Shown here piece after piece: positions 18,067 to 27,570 of a DNA stretch of 64,000 nucleotides (within the stretch, counting starts at the first letter, position 1; each line of letters begins with the position of its first letter). The position numbers were made by a program, and so were the translations under genes. The notes under the pieces were generated by a model that saw only the letters and a list, made by a program, of their open reading frames with translations, was not told the origin of the DNA and did no database searches. This stretch comes from Spirochaetota bacterium (GTDB taxonomy: Bacteria; Spirochaetota; UBA12135; COTS27), in contig AP019861.1 in assembly GCA_013426755.1 (NCBI GenBank), positions 1,456,516 to 1,520,515 on the forward strand, given 5' to 3'.

Positions 18067-19154
18067 TCTAGATTGTAAATAATCGCAATAAGCGAAATCT
18101 CGTGAATCCCACCAGGAATCAATGCCAACACCCCAGTCAGAAAATCATATGCTGTCAATTTATATAAAACCCAAGCAAAAAAAATAGCTAAAATAATCAT
18201 AACGGACGTCACCAAAACACCCACCAAACAATCTCTAATAAGATCACCGAACTCAACCGCAGTAAGTCGCGAAGCAATTGAAACTGCAATCACAAATAAT
18301 GTCAGATTAAATAACCACTCAGGTGGCGCTACCGTAATATACCCCCATGCATACAGTAACGTAGCACTCAAACTTGTCACAATAAAACCACTTCCATGTA
18401 TTGCAATGTAATTATCCGCCAGCACTCCAAGCGTAAATGCCCCTCCTACCAACAATAACAACTGTCCCCATTTCACATAAAAACTCATAGAACTCACACT
18501 AGCTGGCGACACAGCAGCAATATCAATGACATTCTGAAAGTAAAGGGGCGTCAAAACAAGAATCATGATAATCCGAACAGAATGCACCATTGTAATGCGC
18601 TTAACGGGAAGGTCCCACTTCACCATATACGCAATTAGAAGCGAAAAGGCACCCGGTAACGCAGAAACCAACGCATCACTCCTACTAAACCTTAACAAAC
18701 GTAATAACACGTAAAGAAGAGGTACAAGCGTCAACATTGAACCTATAAGTACCATAAAAAGTGGGAAAATCACTTTAAGCCGCGTCAAAATCTCCACGTC
18801 AAACTTCGCCCCAATAAATATACCTATTACCATAATAGCGTATTGAAGAACGCGATGCGGCAATGCTACAAACGGTGTAATGACTTTTTTAGGAATAGAA
18901 TTTGCTTTTCTAAGAGCAATTACATTGCTATTACCTGCACTTTCTGTAATCGATTGAGTTTTACGGTCTAAGCGGTGCGCCCGGATAGAATAATAGAGAC
19001 TCACGACAACAATTGTAAATATAGGCCCCAGCATCCATGGAATTGGAAATTCTAACACAACACCTATGACCACTCCACTCCCAGCCACCGCAAGCGTCAC
19101 CCAATATTTTAATACAATTGAAATATGTTCACGCACATACGCTAAAATTGTCAT
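17964..19154 (-). CDS. AbrB-family (PF05145-type) membrane protein
   Basis: This is an integral membrane protein of the family called AbrB or ammonia-monooxygenase-like in databases; it is unrelated to the Bacillus DNA-binding AbrB, and its physiological role is not established. Its two-fold architecture is visible: an early PWMLGP segment, SRSDALVSALPGAFSLL in the first repeat with RITMVHSVRIIMIL after it, and the matching LTGVLALIPGGIHEISLIA in the second, each followed by an alpha-helical His-x-x-R-type element. About ten membrane segments are predicted by eye. Length 396 is slightly long because of a polar loop at residues 60-95. The start ATG at 19154 has GGAAGGG upstream. Its 3' end is duplicated across the neighbouring island. 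Confidence 0.82.
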   Translation of the reverse strand: MTILAYVREHISIVLKYWVTLAVAGSGVVIGVVLEFPIPWMLGPIFTIVVVSLYYSIRAHRLDRKTQSITESAGNSNVIALRKANSIPKKVITPFVALPHRVLQYAIMVIGIFIGAKFDVEILTRLKVIFPLFMVLIGSMLTLVPLLYVLLRLLRFSRSDALVSALPGAFSLLIAYMVKWDLPVKRITMVHSVRIIMILVLTPLYFQNVIDIAAVSPASVSSMSFYVKWGQLLLLVGGAFTLGVLADNYIAIHGSGFIVTSLSATLLYAWGYITVAPPEWLFNLTLFVIAVSIASRLTAVEFGDLIRDCLVGVLVTSVMIILAIFFAWVLYKLTAYDFLTGVLALIPGGIHEISLIAIIYNLDPVIIAFIHWVRLVCISVSFPFLIKWLVLARERV

Positions 19155-19278
19155 AGCCCTTCCTTAAAGAAAATTTATCTACTCACTAATACTCGTTATT
19201 GTATGATGCCCGTTATTGTATGATAATTTCACCTATTTTTTACGTGATTGGATTCAACTTAAAGAACTCTACCATTTA

Positions 19279-19527
19279 GACACGTTTTATGTTAAAACAT
19301 TGATATAATAGCCATAAATAATATTGATATAATAATATTGGGATAATAATACTGGTACAATGACACGTTTTATGTTAAAACATTGATATAATACCCATAA
19401 ATAATATTGATATAATAATACTGGGATAATAATACTGGTATAATGACACGTTTTATGTCAAAACATTGATATAATACCCATAAATAATATTGATATAATA
19501 ATACTGGTACAATGATACTAGTACAAT
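19279..19527. repeat. Three-copy 83-bp AT-rich tandem repeat
   Basis: GACACGTTTTATGT starts at 19279, 19362 and 19445, an exact 83-bp period. Each unit also contains several GATATAATA/GGATAATAATACTGG words of about ten bases. Degenerate relatives continue to about 19690. The many TATAAT-like words make promoter calling here meaningless. The whole 19155-19893 spacer holds no gene. Confidence 0.88.
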
Positions 19528-19893
19528 AATACTGATGTAATATATTATTGGTACAATATTACTAATCTAATAATGCTGATATGATCATATTGATATAAGC
19601 ATGATTATTTCATGTATTTTTATGTGATTGACTTCGTCTAAACAGATCTCTGCCATTTAGCTATGTTTTATATTAAAATATTGATGTATTGATATAATAA
19701 TACTGTTAACGATCATCCTTTAATCTTTATGAAAACTACTCACCACCCAAGAAAAAACCACTCACCACCCAAAAAAAATAGTAATCAAAAATTATCATCA
19801 AAGACCCGCTCCGCCTGTAAAATCAATGCTAAAAATAATCTCAATAAGACAATTGAGACATTTACAGCAACCTAACTAAAGGACTCAAAATCA

Positions 19894-20835
19894 ATGCTCA
19901 AAATAGCCTTAATAGACGATTACGGTAATCTAGCTAGCGGACTTAAAATCTGGGATCAATTGGACGCTAGCCGATTTAATCTAGATTTCTATGACCATCT
20001 GCCCAGTATTAACGTCTTAAAAGAATACGCCGTTATTATCATCATTCGTGAACGTACCGTTTTTACAAAAACAGTACTCGCACAACTACCCCATTTAAAA
20101 CACCTTGCCCTTACGGGGAGAGCATCAGGACAAGTTGATTTGTCTTACGCTAAAGAACAGAATATTGCTATTTCTATCACAAAAGGAAGTCGCACCACAA
20201 CAGCAGAATTAACCGCAGCACTCATTTTAGCTGGCGCTAAAAATATCATTGCTAATCATCTAGCCGTCCAGGCAGGAAACTGGCACAATGCCTTCGCACG
20301 CGAACTCAATGGAAGTGTACTTGGAATACTTGGACTCGGTAGACTAGGCTCTAAAGTAGCTGATTTTGGAACACTCTTCAATATGCACGTTATTTCCTGG
20401 GATTCAGGTCGTGAAAATTCTTACGCAGAAAAACACCATATTCAACGATTGCCACTAGCAGAACTTTTCAATCGTTCTGATTTTATATCTATTCACCTCA
20501 GACTAAACGAAGCCACACAAAATTTAATAACTTACAAACATCTCTCCCTCATGAAACCACAAACCATGCTTATCAATACTTCACGAGCTCACATCATTGA
20601 TCAAAATGACTTGTATACTATTTTAACTGAACGGACAGATATTACCGCAGCATTGGACGTTTACAATGAAGAACCTATACAAAAAACAAACCCGCTACGT
20701 ACCCTCCCCAATGTTATTCATTCTCCACATACAGGTTATGTAACGCAAAAGGTTTATGAAGAGGACTTTTTCAATAACGTCATCACGAATATTGAAAATT
20801 GGGCTGCTGGAAAGCCTTATTCATCTGCTCTTTAA
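19894..20835 (+). CDS. D-isomer specific 2-hydroxyacid dehydrogenase
   Basis: An NAD-dependent dehydrogenase of the SerA/GyaR superfamily, which interconverts a 2-oxoacid and a D-2-hydroxyacid. The Rossmann motif GLGRLG is at residues 147-152 with an acidic/polar residue at the end of the next strand (ISWDSGR, favouring NAD). The catalytic triad appears as Arg in INTSRAHIID, Glu in ALDVYNEEP and His in SPHTGYV. Length 313 fits. There is no ACT domain, so it is not a full SerA; the natural substrate cannot be deduced. AAAGGA lies ten bases before the ATG. Its stop codon is only three bases from that of the convergent transaldolase gene. Confidence 0.85.
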   Translation: MLKIALIDDYGNLASGLKIWDQLDASRFNLDFYDHLPSINVLKEYAVIIIIRERTVFTKTVLAQLPHLKHLALTGRASGQVDLSYAKEQNIAISITKGSRTTTAELTAALILAGAKNIIANHLAVQAGNWHNAFARELNGSVLGILGLGRLGSKVADFGTLFNMHVISWDSGRENSYAEKHHIQRLPLAELFNRSDFISIHLRLNEATQNLITYKHLSLMKPQTMLINTSRAHIIDQNDLYTILTERTDITAALDVYNEEPIQKTNPLRTLPNVIHSPHTGYVTQKVYEEDFFNNVITNIENWAAGKPYSSAL

Positions 20836-20838
20836 ATC

Positions 20839-21906
20839 TTAACCCATTCTCACACTGCCAGCAGAGGTTTTAAGGAGCAATTGGGACAATTTTTCACTAG
20901 CTTCATCAAAAAGCGCAATGCCTTCTCTAAGTTTTTCAGTCGCCATTCTATTTTGATTGAGACGCCAGCGAAATTGGGCTTCTGATAGCGAAATTTGACT
21001 CTCTACTGCACTTTCACTGTAACGTGGCTCTGTTTTTATCAATTCTACAATAGGTATAAAGGGTTGTTCTCCTTGACTGACTACTTCTTGATGAGCCAAT
21101 TGCTTTAAAAATTTAGGGGCAATAGTGAGCAGATCACATCCCGCTAAAGCCATAATCTGCTCAGTACTTCTAAACGAAGCCGCCATGATCTCAGTAGTAT
21201 AACCGTATTTCTTAAAATACCGATAAATCTCTATAACAGAACAGACCCCTGGGTCCTCAGCAATAGGATAAGGTTCTGTCCTCTGAGCATTCATTTTATA
21301 CCAATCGGTCACACGCCCAACAAAAGGAGAAATAAGTGTTATGCCCTTATCTGCAGCGACCATTGCCTGTTCGAGGCTGAATACAAGGGTAAGATTGGTA
21401 TGAATATCCATTTTTTCAAGTGTTTCTGCCGCCTGCAGTCCTTCCCACGTTGCCGCTATTTTGATAAGAAGCCGATTGGAAGCAATTCCTTGCTTTCCGT
21501 AAGCCGCAACAAATGACTTCGCCGCCGCTACCGTTTTTTCTTTATCAAATGAATAAATTGCTGGAACTTCTATTGAAATGCGACCAGGGACCTTTTCTAA
21601 CATCAATTGTCCTGTCGTGACGAACAATTGTTCTATTGCTAGGTTCACTGCCGTTTGTTTGTCCGCAGCTTTTTTAATAGAAGCTATCACCCGTGCTAAA
21701 ACATCCTCCATTAAAGTAGGATTTTTCGCTACACCCAAACGACTGCTTTCATTCGCAGCAGCTAACTGCGTGATCTTTTCAATGTTTTTATAGATAAGCG
21801 TAGGATTTGTCGTCACATCACGCGGAGCAAGGGTATCAATCTCTTCCCAATCCCCCGTATCCGCTACAATCACACTATGCTTAGCCAACGCTTCAAGTAC
21901 TGTCAT
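20839..21906 (-). CDS. tal: Transaldolase
   Basis: Transaldolase exchanges a dihydroxyacetone unit between sugar phosphates in the non-oxidative pentose phosphate pathway. The N-terminal DVTTNPTLIYK (including the catalytic Asp region), the Schiff-base Lys149 in LLIKIAATWEG, NLTLVFSLEQA and ISPFVGRVTDWY are all present, with ASFRSTEQIMALAGCDLLTIAPK near the end. At 355 residues it is a little longer than TalA/TalB (about 316); the surplus is a C-terminal helical extension. It is separate from other sugar genes and convergent with the dehydrogenase. Confidence 0.92.
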   Translation of the reverse strand: MTVLEALAKHSVIVADTGDWEEIDTLAPRDVTTNPTLIYKNIEKITQLAAANESSRLGVAKNPTLMEDVLARVIASIKKAADKQTAVNLAIEQLFVTTGQLMLEKVPGRISIEVPAIYSFDKEKTVAAAKSFVAAYGKQGIASNRLLIKIAATWEGLQAAETLEKMDIHTNLTLVFSLEQAMVAADKGITLISPFVGRVTDWYKMNAQRTEPYPIAEDPGVCSVIEIYRYFKKYGYTTEIMAASFRSTEQIMALAGCDLLTIAPKFLKQLAHQEVVSQGEQPFIPIVELIKTEPRYSESAVESQISLSEAQFRWRLNQNRMATEKLREGIALFDEASEKLSQLLLKTSAGSVRMG

Positions 21907-21994
21907 TACAACTCACTATTGTTAAGTCAATGTTATCAACTGCAGTAAATTGATTTTTTGTATAATTCGCTTCTCAATTCAAACATTTAAATCC

Positions 21995-22831
21995 TTAGGC
22001 GGCTTCCTGTTTTATTGGTTTTTCTGCCCTACATTGTGTTATGATAAGCAATTCAGTTTCTTTTCCTCTTTCCTTACAACTCACACTCCTAGGTGCCTCT
22101 ACTTCTATAACCTTAAATAGCCTGCCATAGAGAGAACGAATAAAATCAGTATTGCTGTTCGATATTAGAACAAAACTACCCCGTTTATGCCATTCTTTTG
22201 CTAATTCTGACAAACATTGCTGCAGTGAATCATTGAATTTCTCTGCGTGGTATTGATTGTAAGTCGCATGATATGGCGGATCACAGTATACGATTGAATT
22301 AGGCTCGATAACAATTTTATCAAATGAACGATATATTATATTCACGTTTTGTAGTACAACACTGCATGCTATCAAATTGGGAGCATCACAGATTGTAGGG
22401 TTTTTATAGCTTCCTAACGGAACGTTAAACTGATTTTTACTGTTTACCCTGTATAGACCATTATAACATGTTTTATTGAGATAAATCATCCGCGCAGCTA
22501 TTTCAAGATCATCTGTCAGATCATGCCAGGAACGTACTTTGTAATAATATTCCTTACTGTGCTTTTTAGCGTGTTGTTTTAATCGAGCAATTAAGTCATG
22601 CACACGCTGCTGCACCACCTTATAAGTAACCATTAACGACTGATTATTATCTGACAATGTCGCTTTCTTCACTCTACTCGCTATAGAAAAAAATAGTGCT
22701 CCACTCCCCACAAATGGTTCGTAGTAACGGTCTATTTCAGCAGGCAGATATTCTCCGATAACATGAGCTATTGCATTTTTTCCACCTACCCATTTTATAA
22801 ATGGACGGGCCTTTGTTACATCATTATTCAT
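21995..22831 (-). CDS. dam: Dam-type DNA adenine methyltransferase (D12 class)
   Basis: An N6-adenine methyltransferase of the D12/Dam family, which typically modifies GATC. The N-terminal PFIKWVGGK and YYEPFVGSGALFFSI form the AdoMet site, and DPPY is at 184-187 (VYCDPPYHATYN). Length 278 is normal. It starts nine bases after the stop of the type III restriction subunit, so it is probably in the same transcript. It could be the house methylase or part of the island; target specificity is inferred from family only. No ribosome site is visible close to the ATG. Confidence 0.9.
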   Translation of the reverse strand: MNNDVTKARPFIKWVGGKNAIAHVIGEYLPAEIDRYYEPFVGSGALFFSIASRVKKATLSDNNQSLMVTYKVVQQRVHDLIARLKQHAKKHSKEYYYKVRSWHDLTDDLEIAARMIYLNKTCYNGLYRVNSKNQFNVPLGSYKNPTICDAPNLIACSVVLQNVNIIYRSFDKIVIEPNSIVYCDPPYHATYNQYHAEKFNDSLQQCLSELAKEWHKRGSFVLISNSNTDFIRSLYGRLFKVIEVEAPRSVSCKERGKETELLIITQCRAEKPIKQEAA

Positions 22832-22840
22832 TTTATTTTG

Positions 22841-25417
22841 CTAATGCAGCAACTCCTTTTCAAAGTCTTTTTCAAACTCAATTTCCTTATTTTTATTGTA
22901 AAACCTAAGCCCTAGTAATTTGTAATCGTTCCCATCTAAAACTTCTAAATGATATTTACTTTTTATTTCTTTAAGAAAGTCTTCTTTTTCTTTATCATAT
23001 TTTATTAAATGATCTCCTTTGGGCTCAATAAAAACTTGATAAGATAATTCTTTTCCATTGTTTTTAGTTAAAAATAAAAGAAAGTCGGGTTCAAACGCTT
23101 TGCCGTCACTAAATCTATAAATTTTTAGTTCTCTATGGTTTCTCAATAATTTTATTTCTTTGTACTTCTTAGTGAGCTTCTTTATGTAAGATGTGAAAAA
23201 ACGAATAAAATTCTCTTCCTCACTAGTACCCCATAACTTATCGTGCAGGAAAAAATCTTTTATCTGATCAATGTCTATGCTTTTAAATTGCTTATTACTA
23301 GCATTAAACCGTAACTCTTTTGACTCTCTAAATATTTTATGAATATGTTCAGGATGAAACGCAATGGATCCTTTTTTATAAATGGCATTCTTTTTGATTT
23401 TATCGCTTATTTCTGGCAATATCTTATTAAGAGCACTCAGCTTTTCTTCACGTGATAAAAACTCTCTATTCGTTTCAAGAGTCATACGATAAAAATATTT
23501 ATCACTTAGCAAATCATTGACAGACTCTAAATTACCAAAGTATTTTTTAAGATTAGCAAAATTCCAAAAGTCTTTGTTTTGATTAAACGCTTTGTAAAAT
23601 ATTATTTTTTCTATATCTTTTAATAATACACGATGGTACGAGTCCTTTTCTGGATTTTTTAGAGCCCATTGATCCCCCAGGATATTTCTTTCTCTAATCT
23701 TATCAGTAGTTACTTTAAATGGATAGGATGATTTAATGCCATAATCCTCAAACGATCTTTTGTCTTTGTTATCATTGACTATTGGCTTATTTTTGAAGAC
23801 GACTCTTTTATTATAAAATGACTCTTCTGTTGTATCTTTTATTTTAACTCGCTCTTTTATAATAGTATTTTTTTCATCTATTAGCCCCTGCTCTACCATC
23901 ACTCTTTGCATTTCTTCCAAGTAACGGCTATTGTACTTACTGTGATAATGAAGTTCTTCTAAAATCTTTAACTCGTTCTCGGTATCTTCATCATATTTTC
24001 TAGTGAATATATCTTCTTCATCACTTGTTGAAAAAGGATAATACCTTGCTCCTCTACCGATAAGCTGTGCCTCACTTAATGTTGTACAGCCTGCTTTATA
24101 TTTATCACCTTTTTGCCAATTGCCATCTCTGGTGTCATACACACGGACTATGTCAAAAAGATTCAGTACGTCCCACCCTTCATTTAATTTATTTACTGCA
24201 AAAATAGCTCTAATAGGATTGCTATTGTCTTCTAAACTGTTAAGTAAAATTTGATTGTCTTTTTTTGATGCTTCATCATTAACGTTAATGATTTTTTCAT
24301 CAGAAAAATCTCTCTGCAGTTCAGCTATTAAATTTTGATAATTTGTTTCGTAGATATCGTCTAGGTAACTAAATGCGTCGACTAAAATCGTGTTTTCTTT
24401 TGGTAGAAAATTTATACTCAGCAATTTTTCTAATTGTTTAATATTTAAGTTTTTAATCAATCTTTTAAAGGTCTCTTCATTGGTATTAGACTGCTCTATT
24501 GTTTTTTGTGCTTTAAATAAAATGACAGGCTTCAAGGTTATACCATATTTTTCTGCTATTTTCAAGCGGTATTGCGATAACAACGCAGCATGCAGCATCA
24601 CTTGATCTAAACTAGAATCTAACGACAAAGTTTTTATTTCTTTAGAATATTTATCTTTTCTAAAATCAGGAAGATCGTATTTATATAAAATTTTATCTCT
24701 ATATTTATCGATTATATTTTGATTATTTAGATCAATGGTAGCCGTGAATTCTAGTAAAATATTTTCACGATCTTTATTAAAGATTCCTTGTACCGTTTCT
24801 TCCCAGTTCTGTTCATCTTCACTAAGCTGTCCTTTCGTTGCTACATTTAGATGATGGGCTTCATCGCTTAATAAAACAATTTTCTGCTCACTAAAATCTT
24901 CATCGGTGATTGCATTTTCTTTTATTATTCCTTTTAAGTTTCCGTGAAGTCCTTGTATAGTAGTGAAAAATATATTAATGTCTGATTCTATTGACTGATT
25001 AAAATTAGACACCTCGTTAATACGTACTTCTTGTCCTTCGAACAGTATCTGCTCATTAAATAAATATTTACTGCTATTTTTATTGAGAAAGTTATCTTTC
25101 GTTTTTTCTAAGATATTAGTTGAATTGACAAAAAATAAAAAATTTCTATATCCCTTCTCATACAGATATAGTATTAAACCCGCCATCATAAGCGTTTTAC
25201 CACTTCCCGTTGCCATATTAAAAAGTAGGTGAATAGGAGTTATTTTGTCTGGGGCATCTTCTAGATAATAGAAAAACCGATTAAAAGCCTTTCTTTGATA
25301 GGGGCGAATCTGAAATTTAGGATTGAGATTCTCTAAAACCGCTTTAGGTATTTCTTTTTTGATAGTATTATGTTTTTCTAAACTATCATATTCTTTATGT
25401 AGAAAATCGTTACTCAT
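22841..25417 (-). CDS. res: Type III restriction enzyme, Res subunit (helicase-nuclease)
   Basis: The Res subunit couples ATP-driven translocation to cleavage after Mod recognises an unmethylated site. Walker A MATGSGKT is at residues 68-75 and the DEAH box at 185-188 (LLSDEAHHLN). The later superfamily 2 motifs are seen as VNKLNEGWDV and LSEAQLIGRGARYYPF. The C-terminal PD-(D/E)XK nuclease is visible as AFEPDFLLFL and then VFIEPKGDHL. Length 858 is usual. No frameshift is visible. It should be read from the mod promoter, but mod, about 2 kb upstream, is now separated from it by the GxxExxY gene and repeat arrays, so it may depend on another promoter. Confidence 0.92.
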   Translation of the reverse strand: MSNDFLHKEYDSLEKHNTIKKEIPKAVLENLNPKFQIRPYQRKAFNRFFYYLEDAPDKITPIHLLFNMATGSGKTLMMAGLILYLYEKGYRNFLFFVNSTNILEKTKDNFLNKNSSKYLFNEQILFEGQEVRINEVSNFNQSIESDINIFFTTIQGLHGNLKGIIKENAITDEDFSEQKIVLLSDEAHHLNVATKGQLSEDEQNWEETVQGIFNKDRENILLEFTATIDLNNQNIIDKYRDKILYKYDLPDFRKDKYSKEIKTLSLDSSLDQVMLHAALLSQYRLKIAEKYGITLKPVILFKAQKTIEQSNTNEETFKRLIKNLNIKQLEKLLSINFLPKENTILVDAFSYLDDIYETNYQNLIAELQRDFSDEKIINVNDEASKKDNQILLNSLEDNSNPIRAIFAVNKLNEGWDVLNLFDIVRVYDTRDGNWQKGDKYKAGCTTLSEAQLIGRGARYYPFSTSDEEDIFTRKYDEDTENELKILEELHYHSKYNSRYLEEMQRVMVEQGLIDEKNTIIKERVKIKDTTEESFYNKRVVFKNKPIVNDNKDKRSFEDYGIKSSYPFKVTTDKIRERNILGDQWALKNPEKDSYHRVLLKDIEKIIFYKAFNQNKDFWNFANLKKYFGNLESVNDLLSDKYFYRMTLETNREFLSREEKLSALNKILPEISDKIKKNAIYKKGSIAFHPEHIHKIFRESKELRFNASNKQFKSIDIDQIKDFFLHDKLWGTSEEENFIRFFTSYIKKLTKKYKEIKLLRNHRELKIYRFSDGKAFEPDFLLFLTKNNGKELSYQVFIEPKGDHLIKYDKEKEDFLKEIKSKYHLEVLDGNDYKLLGLRFYNKNKEIEFEKDFEKELLH

Positions 25418-25430
25418 AATTTATTTTTAA

Positions 25431-26460
25431 CCACAGATAAACGCAGATTGAATTTTATATAATGAATTAACCACAGATGAATACAGATTAGATTTTATGA
25501 AGGGATGAACCGCAGATAAACACAGATAAACGCAAATTGAATTTTATATAATGAATTAACCACAGATGAATACAGATTAGATTTTACGAAGGGATGAACC
25601 GCAGATGAACGCAGATGAACGCAGATTAGATTTTATATAATGAATGAACCACAGATGAATACAAATTGAATTTTACGAAGGGATGAACGCAGATGAACGC
25701 AGATTAGATTTTATATAATGAATGAACCACAGATGAATACAGATTGGATTTCACAGAGAGGAACGAACCGCAGATAAACACAGATGAACGCAGATTAGAT
25801 TTTATATAATGAATTAACCACAGATGAATACAGATTGGATTTCACAGAGAGGAACGAACCGCAGATAAACACAGATGAACGCAGATTAGATTTTATATAA
25901 TGAATTAACCGCAGATGAATACAGATTGGATTTTATGAAGGGATGAACCGCAGATAAACACAGATGAACGCAGATTAGATTTTATATAATGAATTAACCA
26001 CAGATGAATACAAATTGAATTTTACGAAGGGATGAACCGCAGATAAACACAGATGAACGCAGATTAGATTTTATATAATGAATTAACCACAGATGAATAC
26101 AGAAAACACAGATGAACGCAGATTAGATTTTATATAATGAATTAACCACAGATGAATACAGATTAGATTTTATGAAAGGGATGAACCGCAGATAAACACA
26201 GATGAACGCAGATTAGATTTTGTATAATGAATTAACCACAGATGAATACAAATTGAATTTTACGAAGGGATGAACCGCAGATAAACACAGATAAACGCAG
26301 ATTAGATTTTATATAATGAATTAACCACAGATGAATACAAATTGAATTTTACGAAGAGATGAACCGCAGATAAACACAGATAAACGCAGATTAGATTTTA
26401 TATAATGAATTAACCACAGATGAATACAGATTAGATTTTATGAAGGAACTAACCGCAGAT
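25431..26460. repeat. Large 89-bp tandem array between res and the GxxExxY gene
   Basis: About eleven copies of an 89-bp unit. TATATAATGAATTAACC-like landmarks begin at 25456, 25545 and 25634 and so on. Each unit is a composite of CAGATRAAYRCAGAT motifs on a 10-bp beat (CCACAGATGAATACAGATT and CCGCAGATAAACACAGATG) joined by GATTTTATATAATGAATTAA and GATTTTAYGAAGGGATGAA. Some copies have small deletions, for example near 26100. There are no unique spacers, so this is not CRISPR. The motif orientation is opposite to the arrays around mod. Confidence 0.92.
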
Positions 26461-26812
26461 GAACGCAGATAAACACAGATAATTTATTTCAAATCGATCA
26501 TTCTTTTTATTTCTACTTTAGGATTACTAACAGAAAGGAACTAACCGCAGATGAACGCAGATAAACACAGATAGTTTATTTCAAATCGACCATTCTTTTT
26601 ATTTCTACTTTAGGATTACCAACAGAAAGGAACGAACTACAGATGAACGCAGATAAACACAGATAATTTATTTCAAATCGATCATTCTTTTTATTTCTAC
26701 TTTAAGATTACCAACAGAAAGGAACTAACCGCAGATGAACGCAGATAAACACAGATAATTTATTTCGAATCGATCATTCTTTTTATTTCTACTTTAGGAT
26801 TACCAAAATTGA
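26445..26812. repeat. 92-bp tandem copies of the GxxExxY gene's 3' end
   Basis: GGAACTAACCGCAGATGAAC (or a close variant) starts at 26445, 26537, 26629 and 26721, an exact 92-bp step. After each comes the reverse of a gene tail: on the minus strand it reads NPKVEIKRMIDLK and stop. Only the last copy belongs to the intact gene; three are detached tails of about 13-15 codons with their own terminal motif. Confidence 0.92.
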
Positions 26813-27157
26813 TTAACAAACCAAGTGTAATATTCGTTGCTTTTAGGTAATTTAATAATTGTGCCTGATGAATTTCAATTAGTGTTTTTATCGCTTTTAT
26901 CTCAATAATAATACTTCTCTCTACTAACAAATCGGCATAATAATCACCAACGATATTGTTTTTATAATTGACCTCAATTCGCTTTTGTTTTTCTACAAAT
27001 AGCCCCTTTGCTTGAAGTTCTATAAACAAACTATTTTCATAAACATTCTCTAAAAAACCTGCCCCTAATGTATTACTAACCTCGTAAGACGCCTCAATGA
27101 TTTTTTCACTAATTAAATTCAATTTGTGCTGCACTCCGTTCATCTGCAGTTTATTCC
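26721..27157 (-). mobile_element. Candidate GxxExxY element with terminal inverted repeats
   Basis: The GxxExxY gene is bracketed by imperfect 24-bp inverted repeats: GGAACTAACCGCAGATGAAC plus GCAG at 26721-26744, and on the other strand GGAATAAACTGCAGATGAAC plus GGAG at 27157-27134, matching at 19 of 24 positions. The start codon of the gene is inside one terminus (GCAG-ATG-AACG). The core motif is the same as in the surrounding arrays, which point inwards from both sides. There is no transposase. I read it as a small repeat-bounded element; mobility is inferred. Confidence 0.55.
26760..27143 (-). CDS. GxxExxY protein (PD-(D/E)XK-like)
   Basis: A 127-residue member of the GxxExxY family, named after the motif seen here as GFLENVY within LGAGFLENVYENSL. 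The second half has a PD-(D/E)XK-like signature: DYYADLLVERSIIIEIKAIK, with Asp in the first strand and Glu-x-Lys in the next. Nuclease activity of the family has not, to my knowledge, been shown. The ATG lies within a repeat motif shared with the adjacent arrays, so the repeat provides both the start codon and the first two residues. The 3' end has been copied in tandem three more times. It lies between mod and res on the same strand and interrupts that operon. Confidence 0.85.
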   Translation of the reverse strand: MNGVQHKLNLISEKIIEASYEVSNTLGAGFLENVYENSLFIELQAKGLFVEKQKRIEVNYKNNIVGDYYADLLVERSIIIEIKAIKTLIEIHQAQLLNYLKATNITLGLLINFGNPKVEIKRMIDSK

Positions 27158-27570
27158 CTTCATGAAATCTAATCTGTATTGATCTGTAATTTATTCTTTA
27201 TATAAAATACAATCTGCGTTCATCTGCGGTTAGTTCTCTTCATGAAACCTAATATAGTCAATCTATGATTAATTTTTTATATGAATGCAATCTGTGTTTA
27301 TCTGCGTTCATCTGCGGTTCATCCCTTTCGTATAACTCAATTTGCGTTCATCTGCGGTCAATTGATTTCATATAATCCATCTGTGTTTATCTGCGTTCAT
27401 CTGTGGTTCATCCCTTTCGTATAACTCAATTTGCGTTCATCTGCGGTCAATTGATTTCATATAATCCATCTGCGTTTATCTGCGTTCATCTGTGGTTCAT
27501 CCCCTTTGTATAACTCAATTTGCGTTCATCTGCGTTTATCTGTGGTTCATCCCTTTGATATAATTCAATC
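27158..27570. repeat. 89-bp repeat array between the GxxExxY gene and mod
   Basis: The same family as the array at 25431-26460 but inverted: the plus strand reads ATCTGCGTTCATCTG. CATCCCTTTCGTATAACTC landmarks at 27320 and 27409 give the same 89-bp period. The end of the mod reading frame (27486-27570) lies inside this array. Confidence 0.9.

Noticed and set aside
25431-26460. CRISPR or rolling-circle repeat region
   Set aside because: The 89-bp units are repeated throughout without unique spacers; they are composite short motifs of the GxxExxY-linked family.
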